This document shows, piece by piece, positions 35,844 to 44,863 of a stretch of 44,863 nt of DNA. Position numbers and translations under genes: made by a program. Source of the DNA: Mnemiopsis leidyi (taxonomy: Eukaryota; Ctenophora; Tentaculata; Lobata; Bolinopsidae); contig JH153825.1 in the NCBI GenBank assembly GCA_000226015.1, positions 36,558 through 81,420 on the forward strand, read 5' to 3'. Position 1 is the first letter of the stretch, and every line of letters begins with the position of its first letter. Under the pieces are notes generated by a model. That model did no database searches. It worked only from the letters and a program-made list of their open reading frames with translations, and was not told the origin of the DNA.

Positions 35844-36280
35844 ACGTGTAATATACAGTATAACTATAACTCGCGCGCATCGACAATTTACAAAAATGAT
35901 CACCGATAAAGGTAAGTACGTGCGCGTATATGTCAGTATCAGCATCGCGCCTTCCGTCAATAATGAAAATTAATCGTGACACGTATGAAAATCGGTACTG
36001 TAAACCGCCTTTAACTGCCTTTCGATTGAAGCTTTAAGATGCAAAAAGACTTCAAAATTACAAAATGCATTAATAGCTGCCTATAGATTTATTCCCTAAC
36101 AACAAAGATATTATACAAAACGTACGTAGTATACAAATGTGCAAAAGTAAAAAAGTCCAAATTTTAAAATCCTGTCGAAAAGAAGCCATATTCACATATT
36201 ACGACTAATTGTGAGAAAGAAAGATGAAATATTGATTCTGTCAGGTGCTTGACCAATAAGATTTCCATCTGCAGGGTAAA
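35844..36280. other. Intergenic, nothing recognised
   Basis: AT-rich, without supported features. Confidence 0.45.
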
Positions 36281-36350
36281 TTAATTATCATCCACTGCCT
36301 TTTCCTTTTTTTCCTTCTTTGATTTTTTATTTTTTCGTCTTGAAGTGACC
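36281..36350 (-). CDS. Candidate terminal exon with Lys-rich C-terminus
   Basis: On the minus strand a good acceptor (CTCTTTCAG) is followed by an open frame reading VTSRRKNKKSKKEKKEKAVD and ending DN-stop at 36281. The charged, low-complexity tail and splice context resemble a real 3' exon, but no partner exons were found toward 37.6 kb. It may be chance. Confidence 0.3.
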
Positions 36351-37616
36351 CTGAAAGAGGAGCGATGTGGAATTCAGCAATACAGAGACAAGTAAAACCC
36401 CTTTAAATTCTGTTGAAATGACAGCATCGCAGAAAACAAATATTAAACTTTACTCAACAAAACATAAACGGTTCTTTAAATGTGCTTTATATCCACGCAA
36501 GGGGTCGTTTACATGTAATTAACCCCCGATTGGCTACTAGAGGTTGGGAGAAGTTCCAAATGCTTGGTTTACTAAAGAAGGGGTTTCGGCCATGATTACG
36601 TAAGATCAATTTTTTTCTAAAATGTCCGCTATTCAAGGGAAGTTTTCTGGTGATGTAATTTGTTGATGTAGTAAATCAAATAAATGTTTCGAGCCTCATA
36701 ATAAACCAAACATTGATATTTAAAGCTAGCTTTTAAGTTTAAAGTGACCTTTATGGTCGACCATTCAACTTTCAGAAAAATACCAGTCCCAGAATGGAGA
36801 GGTAAAAGATTTTCATTATTGGAAGAGGTTTGCCACTATTACACTTGAAAACTGTAGTAAATGGGATAAAATGTCAGATTTTAGAATCCGTGATACGTAA
36901 ACGACTTCTTGCAGCGATCATAACAATAAAATCTGATATCAAGTAACATTATCAACAACATTTGTGTGCGAAAATAAATTGTATTTAAATAGTTAAAATG
37001 TGGTGGGAGAATTAAAACTTTAAAACATGAAGTTTTTGGATTTTATAAAGGGAAGTAAGCTAGATTTATCAACAATATATTATCTATATCATTTGAAGAT
37101 GAAACAATGATTACTGGATATGAAAGCTTACAATTTTTATGTTCCAAAACAGCCAGGGGAAAAACAAAGAATGACACTTGAAGATCGACTAACGAACAAT
37201 GCACGATGACTATTCTAATGCTCTAAAGTCATATGCGAATTTAGGGTATTTTCGATTCACAAGTCAAATCATTTGTACAAACAGTGTGTAATTTAGGTCT
37301 GTATAAGAGGCAACTTACTATACACTATTTGACAGCATTTTATGTCTAAAAACCCAGAGTTATGAAATCTGTACAAAATAGGAAAGATAGACAAAAAACT
37401 TCCAGTTGCGGTGACATAATGGCGAGAGCAGTATTAACACGGTTAATACGGTTACAATGCTTTATCTTAGTGAATTAAAGAATGCAGAAATACAGGGAAT
37501 AAAAATTGGGCAATATTAATTCTCAGCGGGACCGAACACTGCTTCTCATATCAGTTAAAATTTGTTGCAATAATAAGTTAAATCAAAATTAAAACCCATT
37601 ACTTCTTTTTTAAAAC
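36351..37616. other. QSOX 3' flank; nothing else recognised
   Basis: AT-rich sequence past the QSOX stop codon on its strand, presumably 3' UTR followed by intergenic DNA. No clear AATAAA was found near the stop. Confidence 0.45.
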
Positions 37617-38845
37617 CTAACATCTGATTATTGGATTTCGTCTACAATTAAAAATCCTTAATTTTCTTTTCAATAATATAAACAGAGCAAACGCCGCAGC
37701 AGCACAGAACATAAACAGGACAAACGAATAGAATCCCTGAGAATCACTTGCATGGCGAACATTATGCGCACTTCGAGTTTTATACGCAACAGCTATATTA
37801 CTCTGTACAGTTTCATTTCCCTCAACTAACCTCGTGTTTCCGAAGGGAGTTTCTACCCTCCGATAGTGTTTCATCAGAAACCCAAACACTTGGTCCGAGT
37901 CGAACTGTCCCGCGTCATCAGAACATTTCGCGCAGAGCGAGCGTGGAGGGAACTGTACTTTGGGGAAGTAGGGATCGTGTACCTCCGTGCTGAGTCGGTG
38001 GTTTACTTGGTTGTGCGCTTCCCAGAACGCCAATATGGCTGTCTGGTCGTCAGTTATACTGAGCAGTCTCATCTGCTCGGACATGGAGAGGAAGTGGTTT
38101 CTGCAGTAGGAGCACGTGAAGAAGGAGTCCACGTAACCGTGTATGGCGCGCAGTACAGACACTGAGCCCGGTGATGCCTTGTAACAACTGAAATGTTCGT
38201 AAAGTAAGTTAGTAAGACGTGTGCTTAAAGACCGGGTATTAGGGGAATTAAGGTTCAAGATTTCGTATCGTATCTGGCAAATGGAAATAACGTGGAAGTG
38301 TAAGCAGGTTAATATTTTAAATGAGTAATTATTGTAAGTAGACTGTTTTTAGTAGACTATATAAAAAGTGTAAGCTCAGTGGTGAACATGAATTATCACT
38401 AGGTCTTCATACATTCTTGTCGCTACGGTAACTAAACAAAACAATAAACCCGTTTAGTCATCAGCATAATTAACAGTAGAGATAGTAGGCCCCATAACAA
38501 AACCGACTATATTGACTTATTGAGCCATAGTTGAGCGTTAGCAGCTCTACAAATCTGAATACAATACGGCAATAGAAACAGACAGACCTAGTTAACATTG
38601 TGTGAAATAAGATCCACAGTCCACAAGTATATCCTCGTGTAGTAGGTTTACTTCCTTTACAGCCCAGAAACGTACTGTTTCTAGGGAAACCAGCGTCTGC
38701 TGCGTCCTCCATCACTGCTACCCAGTCTGTGTTTGTCAGTGTAGTGGCTTTGTCTAGACCTTTCTTTATCTGCAATTGTACAGCAGTTTGAAATACAACA
38801 GAAACACAGTTAGACAGACACACAGATATATATAGAGAGAGACGT

Positions 38846-38887
<42 letters not shown>

Positions 38888-38889
38888 GT

Positions 38890-38951
<62 letters not shown>

Positions 38952-41900
38952 TAACTCTGCCAAGTTGTTTCTTGTAGTCGAGAGTCCAACTCCCACATCT
39001 GCGAACTACGGAAATAAAGTTATTCAGATCCTCCAACTCTTTCTCAGTAAACTCTGTCTTTAATCCAACCTGCGGGAAACAGAGAAATTGTCAAAATAAA
39101 AGTAGGTTTATGCAAGATTAGAGCTTTTCTAGAAATAATTTGAGAATGTCCATTGCCAGAGTATAGAATTGCTCATAAGTACGTAAAACATAAGTTTAGC
39201 TCAACTCTGGATAAATTGACGTGTCTTTGTAGTAATGTGTAGTATAGGATCAGATAGAGGTTTTAATAAGGTGCACAAAATTTGCATCATATTTCATGAT
39301 CATGCTGTGTTGCACTTCACAGCTCATATAATAAGATTATGTAGCAGTAAATATCAAGGTCAGAAAATATGTCTAACTTAATTTACAAAGTGTAAAGCGA
39401 TGTGTGTACACTGCACCGTAACATTAACCCACAATGTTAATCAAGACGGTCGATATACGGTGCAGTACCAACAACAGTCCTATTTTTGGATAAAACCACA
39501 TTCTTATAAAGCTAAGGGAGGGTAATTTTTTATTTACATTGCACTGAGTAAAACATTCTTTGTTTTGCAGGCCGAACAGTGTTTAGAGTATTATCAAAAC
39601 TTCCTGGTGCATGGATGTACATACACAAAATGTATTACACATGGTGTAGTATACACGTGTATATTGCACACATATATTTTAGGGTAAAAGAGTACCGATA
39701 CAACGATTGCAACCCCAGATAAGGAATAAGTCTTGATTAAACTCATTTTGGTAAGAAGTCATACAATACACGGTATCATTATAGCATATTGGATCTTCTA
39801 TCATCTTTACTATTACTTTACCAAGTTACTCGGATGGATACAAAATTTCAAATTCTACTTTGTGAAGTTTGCCATGGCCGTCGGAATCTTTGCGGTGTAG
39901 GAAATTTTCAAAGTTTTAAAAACGAATATCTCGATTCCTATTAATCCTGCCTTTTCTCCCATACCTTTTCAGATGCTCTTACATGACCAACTTGAAATAG
40001 ATTGACCTCTAAAAACAATTTGGAAGAACCAATAGTAAATATTAAGAAAAACTAAGATTCGAAATTTTCAGAAAATTTCTAACTACTATAATTTTGTCCT
40101 ATGTTGTGGAGGTGTGTGATGTGTCCCCGGACATTGTGTTATTGTTAAATCAACAGAGAGGGTGTATATGTTGCGAGTCTTGCTCTGGACAATCTGTCAC
40201 AATACTCGAGAGGAACCTGAAACCCTGGCGTACGCAGAGGAGACCCTTAAGTAAAGATCCCCTGACACTTAGCTCACATCAACAACTAAAACATCTTTCA
40301 AAGATTCACTTCTTCTCCTTCAGTTGCTTGATCGTTCCTGTATCTAAATTTGATGTACAAAGTAACAAACGTCCCCAGTAATTTTACAAAGTTGGTGTTA
40401 AGCTGAAAAGCCACATCAAATTACACCATGTTATCTGTTTAGCACATCAAGCGAACAAAGGTACTGTTTCTACTAGATCTCATTGCAACACAACCATGTC
40501 AGATAGCAGGTGTTTAGTTAGACGTTTACGCTACACGAGATCGTAGATGTACTTTAACAATACATACAGTTTAAACAGTGTGTAACAGTGTACACAAAGA
40601 CAGTGTACATTATAATACATTCAGGTTCCTACTTATATAGAGCATGTTAACATGTGTATTGACAAACATTGAACACGAATAACGGCAACTAACGGCGTGC
40701 AATGTTTAATCAAAAACAATCTGGGCCTCCATGACTGTCTTATCAGTAAAAATAAGACTATCAACTATTACGTAATGAGAGGGTAAATCTGATAGATGAT
40801 ATCAGAAAAACGTGCATGTTCAGAACGTGCATGTTCACAACGTGCATTGTTACAACGTGCATGTAAACATACCTCCATGTAGAGAGCAGTGTTGATAGCA
40901 CTCTGCATGTCGAGCTCGTACACGTTGTACTGCAGGGATGTGTCCACAAAGTCTAAACCGTCCTGTTGAAGGAATGCAGTCTAGTTATTATGTTTGTTTG
41001 TTTGTTTGTTTGTTTGTCTGTGTGTGGTTACAAAAGTATCTTTACTCCTGTATGTTTACTTGGAGTTGCAAATAAGATGGTCAAATGATTGTTTGTTGGT
41101 ATTATTTAAAGAAACATAAAGTTTATTTTACCTGATTTCTTCCGCCATCTTCTACTTCAAACTCAGTATTTGAGGAAGTTTCGTTGCCGATGATTTGTCT
41201 TATAGATGCCTCAAGATCTGCAGCTCCAGATTCGACGTTGGCTATGTGTGAGATCTTACCTAGGGAAAATATATAGAGTGCAAACTTTAGTGTAATCGCA
41301 AGAAGTAACGAATGCATTCGTTACTTCTTGCGATTACACTAAAGTTTATACTTCTTCTCCGTTTCCCTGCAACCAAATAGAGTACAAATTACTTATTCGA
41401 TAATTAATTAATAATTTATATGTCATTTTGTTCCATATATTCCATAATTCTGACAATCACATTTAAAAAACCTGTATACCTGTAACATTTAACCTGTACA
41501 CTACCATGATAGAAAAATGTACCGTTTTTAGAGAAAACGCCAATCCCTGGAGATTTAGCACCGAGCACTGCAGCTGCTGTTGAGTTGACAAGGGCGAACC
41601 TTATTTCATTACTTTGCAGGTCTAGCATTGTTTTTCGTCCCTCTTTCTGGATAGAAGAGTTTCTTGTTGATGTAAATTGTATAATGTATGGAGATATAAG
41701 TTTTAACTTCTAATGAAGCAGTCATCTAATTCTAAGTTTTTTACAGTTAAAGGAGATCTTAATTAATAATGTACAGGTTTAAAAACAAATATTTTGGCAG
41801 TTGGCACATACACTGTGCAGAAACTTTCGTTTCACCTGTGAGTTCCACTTGTACCTGATACAAAATTTACAGATAAAAAAGTAATGTGTAACCTAACACA

Positions 41901-43447
41901 ATGTGTAACCTAGCACAATACCTAACACAATATCGACATTACCTCATTGTCCACAAAAAGGATAATTTTCGGTCTGGAGACTGCACTTGTCGATGTGTAT
42001 GCTGTTGCCTCTGACTCTGTCAACGGATGAAGGTTTGGCCATGATGCAGGAGGATTTTGTACTTCGGCCAACTGAAACAAAGAATTTAGAATTTTGTTTA
42101 AAATGGATTGAACTGGTGATGCAGTTGAGGATGCATTGTAAAAAAATAGTAGCAAAAAGGACATTTAGGGATAAAAGTTAAAACTTGCAAAATTTAAGAT
42201 AAGATAAGAAAGGGACTATGAAAGACGTGACAACCTTATTGGCAATCCATTCAATAATTGCATCTTTAGCCCGATTTCCATCATAAGTTATGCCAGTGTC
42301 TGATGTATTAGTAGTCGGTCCTGAGATGGATAGATTACTTAATTATTGTGGAAACGACAGTTATTGACAATGAGTTAGTGTTGTTTTTTATTGACTACTA
42401 TTTTCATGAGGATCCATTGGTGTAAACGGTTTATAATGATATATAATAACAAGTTAGGTAACTGTATGATGTACATGATCACTTTGATTTATACTTAAAA
42501 AAATACCTACTGCATAAACTTAGTCCAATTCAATCTAATCTCAGTAAACTATAGGAAATATATAATATTAATTGAAGGCGAAAAATCAACAAATCTTTGT
42601 AACCAATGTAGAAGATGGAGGAAAATGTATAGTCGGTCAGTCGGGAAAGAATTTCAGTTAAACTACAAGCAGTGACAACTATACAGTTCTTCTTGACTCA
42701 CCAATAAACCTAATTGTCGGATAGCCCCTAACATTATAGAGCCTACATACTGAAACATCGTAAACACAGTCAACTCCAGTCACTAGGACAGTACTGGACC
42801 AGCCTTTTATTGCCTCAGCAAGATCCCTGAAAAAGTCAGTCATTTAAAAAAATTTAATGAAGATGAACAATGAATATGGATATTTGTTTTCCTAATCATC
42901 AACTAACCTTTTTGAAACATGTCAGGAATGTAAAACAGTTAAATGTAAAATATAAATCTAGTATAATCTATCGTATTCTTTACTGTCACACTTTTCTGTA
43001 TATTTTGAACATTTGTAATTTTGGCAAAATTAATGGATATTTCAGTAGCTGGAGTCAGTAAATAGCTTTTTTAAAAGCTTATTTTATAAAAGAACAGATA
43101 TGCAGATACACTTTCAGGGGCATCTTATAATACTTGTAAACAGATACACGTTGAGGAATATCTTACTTGTAAACAGATACACGTTGAGGAATATCTTACT
43201 TGTAAACAGATACACTTTGAGGAATATCTTACTTGTAAACAGGAGCAAACTTTTGGCAATGTCCACACCAACTTGAGTACAGGAGGAAAGTGTGAGCTTT
43301 GACACCATCGTAAAGCCCCTTCTGGTAATCACTTTCTTTGTAAACAATCACTTCATCATTTTCATCGAATAGAGTTTTAACGCCAGCAGCATATATTTGT
43401 GGAAATAAGAGGAAAGCAATTATGAACACATAACTGCATCCTTTCAT
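37617..43447 (-). CDS. QSOX1: Quiescin sulfhydryl oxidase
   Basis: Ten minus-strand exons: 43447-43233, 42826-42702, 42320-42235, 42071-41943, 41646-41472, 41259-41132, 40962-40873, 39069-38956, 38769-38588, 38187-37617. They total 605 codons with consistent phases (604 residues). The Met at 43447 starts a signal peptide (GCSYVFIIAFLLFPQIYAA). The thioredoxin domain has the active site WCGHC; CRLYNVRGYPTIRFI follows. A redox-inactive second thioredoxin-like segment (PKIILFVDNE..., FALVNSTAAA) and the helix-rich linker (YELDMQSAINTALYME) lead to the Erv/ALR FAD domain: FLGCKGSKPTTRGYTCGLWI, FHTML, the catalytic FFTCSYC, WEAHNQVNHRL, then PRSLCAKC. A C-terminal transmembrane helix (FVLFMFCAAAAFALFILL) ends the protein. 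QSOX introduces disulfides into secretory proteins, passing electrons to O2. The donor ending exon 5 is weak (GTTTTTT); a stronger one at 41479 would break phase. Gene symbol is by family; QSOX1 versus QSOX2 cannot be told apart. Confidence 0.93.
38817..38955. repeat. (GACA)n tetranucleotide microsatellite filling QSOX intron 8
   Basis: The 186-base intron 38770-38955 is largely CAGACAGA repeats. The donor reads GTTAGTCTGTCTGTC on the minus strand, so the array starts about five bases into the intron. Two GACGTACAGA interruptions occur. Confidence 0.93.
40808..40868. repeat. 15-bp tandem repeat abutting the QSOX exon 7 donor
   Basis: Four copies of AACGTGCATGTTCAG-like units end within about five bases of the exon 7 boundary (40873). 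Confidence 0.88.
40990..41018. repeat. (TGTT)n microsatellite in QSOX intron 6
   Basis: Seven TGTT-type units in the 169-base intron between 40963 and 41131. Confidence 0.88.
41282..41347. repeat. Perfect 66-bp spacerless palindrome in QSOX intron 5
   Basis: Positions 41282-41314 and 41315-41347 are exact reverse complements with no spacer (centre GAATG|CATTC). On the minus strand the palindrome ends 22 bases before the exon 6 acceptor CCCTAG. Confidence 0.96.
42537..42694. repeat. Dispersed repeat copy 2 (pair with 7650-7805)
   Basis: About 155 bases match 7650-7805 with scattered substitutions and short indels. On the minus strand the repeat begins only about seven bases into QSOX intron 2 (donor at 42701). 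Confidence 0.85.
43130..43245. repeat. 33-bp tandem repeat containing copies of the QSOX exon 1 splice donor
   Basis: On the minus strand the unit reads CTGTTTACAAGTAAGATATT followed by CCTCAA(A/C)GTGTAT. Three full units plus a degenerate fourth lie downstream of the exon 1 boundary at 43233. Each unit contains the last ten exon bases and the donor GTAAGA. Confidence 0.93.
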
Positions 43448-43489
43448 CCCTAGGGCAAGTTTATTGTTAAGTTTGTGGAAGAGTTCCAA

Positions 43490-44050
43490 AAAGATTTATA
43501 AAAAATGATTCAGTTCAAAAAACTTATCAAGCTGCCTTATGAAAAACAAATTTGTTATGAAAGTGGCAGTTTGACAGATAAATCACATTAATATTGGCAA
43601 CTTCCCTGAGATTTAAACAATATGATGTACAGTGGCATGACTAAGTGCATCACTCAATCCGCGAAGTCGGAAGGTGCTCAGCATTAGGTGCACAAAATCT
43701 TCCAAAAATGTTCTAAAATTCTACTAACCTAGCACAATCTTACATTTGGTGTTGGAATTACACATTTCATTTCAAGTAATGGGATGATTTTACAATTCAG
43801 TCTAAAAAGGATGAACATAAACAGCTGTCTAGATTTAACATTTGAGGGCAAGGTGCACAATAAAATGGACGATGGGGTGCCAGTGAAGGATGGGATCACC
43901 TTACAACCTTAAGGCACTGATTTGAATTCGAATGAAATATTTAATATTTGAAGTGAGGCAGTTAGTTGAAGTGTCACTGAACCAGCACCGGTATTCAGTA
44001 TGTTAACAGGCAATGCGCATCCAGAATTTTGCCAAGCCAGAAATGTGTTT
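43490..44050. other. QSOX upstream region; no gene seen
   Basis: Presumed 5' UTR and promoter of QSOX. GGTGCACAA occurs twice (about 43688 and 43851). Nothing else is supported. Confidence 0.45.
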
Positions 44051-44094
44051 GAGGAGATTATATCCATCTACCCTTTGGGTATCACCGCGACAAG
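44051..44094 (+). repeat. Dispersed ~65-bp repeat, copy 4, internally deleted
   Basis: GAGGAGATTATATCCATCTA then TTGGGTATCACCGCGACAAG; both termini of the family consensus are kept and the middle is missing. Confidence 0.82.
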
Positions 44095-44231
44095 AAATGC
44101 TTGAGAGCGTGTGATGGCCGCGACAGTAGTAGATTACAATTCAGAATGCCGGAGCATATCGCATTATAATGCAAGCTTGGAATACAACTAGCAATGAAGC
44201 ATAATAACATAATAGTACTTAATGTTGACTT

Positions 44232-44300
44232 TACCGTTCTAACGAAACGATAGCTCTCGTTCAGCTTTGAGCTGCGAGAGCCAGGAATTACGGCGACAAT
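44232..44300 (+). repeat. Dispersed ~65-bp repeat, copy 5, diverged
   Basis: TACCGTTCTAACG.. GTTCAGCTTTGAGCTGCGAG and AATTACGGCGACAA align to copies 1-2, with an 11-base insertion in the middle. Confidence 0.72.
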
Positions 44301-44416
44301 GTCATCATTGAATTCTGCAGCTGACCACTCTCGCTGAGAGAGAGGTGATAAAGCTAGCCATGCCTTATCCCAGTCTAGTTAGCTGGTGTTCTAAAGTTTG
44401 GTAGATCTGAATAATT

Positions 44417-44578
44417 ATGGTTTGTAAGCCAGGAAAAAGTAGAGATTCGAAAATCAACCGTTTAAGAAGAAACTTCATTAATAAGCGTGTTATGTTATCA
44501 TGGAACAAGTTATCTATAGAGGTGAAGAGTTTGTCAAGTTCAAATGTTTTCAAATCTAATTTAAAAGATTTTCAAGTC
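44417..44578 (+). pseudogene. 3' end of a non-LTR retrotransposon reverse transcriptase ORF
   Basis: The frame reads RDSKINRLRRNFINKRVMLS, then WNKLSIEVKSLSSSNVFKSN and LKDFQV-stop. This is the characteristic C-terminus of Jockey/CR1/RTE-type endonuclease-reverse transcriptase proteins (LRRNFF..RVxxxWNxLPxxVVxAxSVxxFKxxLDxFx). The frame is closed by a stop just upstream (44408), so it is a 5'-truncated, dead copy. An (AATAAT)n tail at 44579-44606 follows, as expected for such elements. Confidence 0.75.
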
Positions 44579-44606
44579 TAATAAATAATAATAAATAATA
44601 AATAAT
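44579..44606 (+). repeat. (AATAATA)n tail of the retrotransposon fragment
   Basis: AAATAATAATAAATAATAAA directly follows the stop codon of the reverse transcriptase remnant. Confidence 0.8.
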
Positions 44607-44863
44607 GATGCCAGCATCATCACACATAATCTCCAAAAAATTTCAAAAACCTTAAAAATATTTAACAAATTTAATAAAAAGCATTAAAAACTAATAAATA
44701 TTAATGAATTTCTTCTTAGCAACAAATGGGTTATCTTGAAGAAAGCTGTTATGTCTTAACTTGTTCTCCAAATAATTTCCACTTTCAATTCGATTTAAAA
44801 CTTCATCAGAAAGTTCCCAAAAGTTTCCATTACCATATATACCAAATGACGCGTTTTTTTAAG
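44607..44863. other. Window end, nothing recognised
   Basis: AT-rich. The last part (44710-44850) has a minus-strand frame with phrases such as FWELSDEVLNRIESGNYLEN, which also looks like a retrotransposon-type C-terminus, but is too short to call. Confidence 0.4.

Noticed and set aside
38470..39036. Repetitive protein CLSVCLSV on the minus strand
   Set aside because: It is a translation of the GACA microsatellite in QSOX intron 8 read through from the flanking exons.
40094..40381. Plus-strand open frame in QSOX intron 7 (CICCESCSGQSV...)
   Set aside because: No start context, domain or splice support; it lies within an intron of a well-supported gene on the other strand.
41330..41370. Extra QSOX exon after the acceptor TTGCAG near 41368
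   Set aside because: In the required frame it reads GNGEEV-stop into the palindrome, and the phases of exons 5 and 6 close without it.
18671..43447. A functional gene cluster linking the matrix protein and QSOX
   Set aside because: They are 14.5 kb apart on opposite strands with four unrelated genes between; a shared disulfide theme is not evidence of a cluster.

Overview
The window is metazoan nuclear DNA. It contains spliced animal genes with GT-AG introns of a few dozen bases to several kilobases, an AT-rich intergenic background, a tRNA-derived SINE, and remnants of a DNA transposon and a non-LTR retrotransposon. The species cannot be fixed from the sequence. The moderate introns, short 5' regions and a very large collagen-like matrix protein would suit a non-bilaterian or other invertebrate, but that is inference. 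An 11-N gap at 12663-12673 marks a draft assembly.

Layout: (1) 2558-15373, plus strand: the 3' half (13 exons, 548 residues) of a MyTH4-FERM protein of the PLEKHH/MAX-1 type. Its 5' end was not found in the first 2.5 kb. (2) 15.4-18.7 kb: a decayed PIF/Harbinger-like DNA transposon with subterminal inverted repeats, then the upstream region of the next gene. (3) 18671-23099, plus strand: an intronless, GC-rich gene for a giant low-complexity structural protein (about 1475 residues if one extra G in a six-G run is an error). It combines Gly-Gln-Pro, Gly-Gly-Pro and Asn/Asp-Pro triplet repeats, a Cys-rich CCGPDG block, Lys-rich spacers and a Tyr-rich tail. (4) 23376-28274, minus strand: three compact housekeeping genes in a row, EXOSC1/CSL4, DPY30 and NOB1, all reconstructed from ATG to stop with consistent splice phases. 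(5) 28.3-37.6 kb: a possible last exon of a membrane protein, a SINE, a two-exon 7TM receptor with a signal peptide (31650-33322), a second SINE copy in the opposite orientation, and dispersed repeats at 35.2-35.8 kb. (6) 37617-43447, minus strand: a complete ten-exon quiescin sulfhydryl oxidase (QSOX, 604 residues). (7) 43.5-44.9 kb: more copies of the 35-kb repeat and the 3' end of a non-LTR retrotransposon.

The genes do not form an obvious pathway. EXOSC1 and NOB1 both act on RNA (exosome; 18S rRNA maturation) and lie head-to-tail with DPY30. QSOX makes disulfides in the secretory pathway, and the matrix-like protein is Cys-rich, but nothing beyond proximity (about 14.5 kb) links them.

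The most unusual observations are the composite xxP-periodic matrix protein; tandem or palindromic repeats sitting directly on splice sites in several unrelated introns, including a tandemly copied splice donor in QSOX intron 1; and a perfect, spacerless 66-bp palindrome just upstream of a QSOX splice acceptor.
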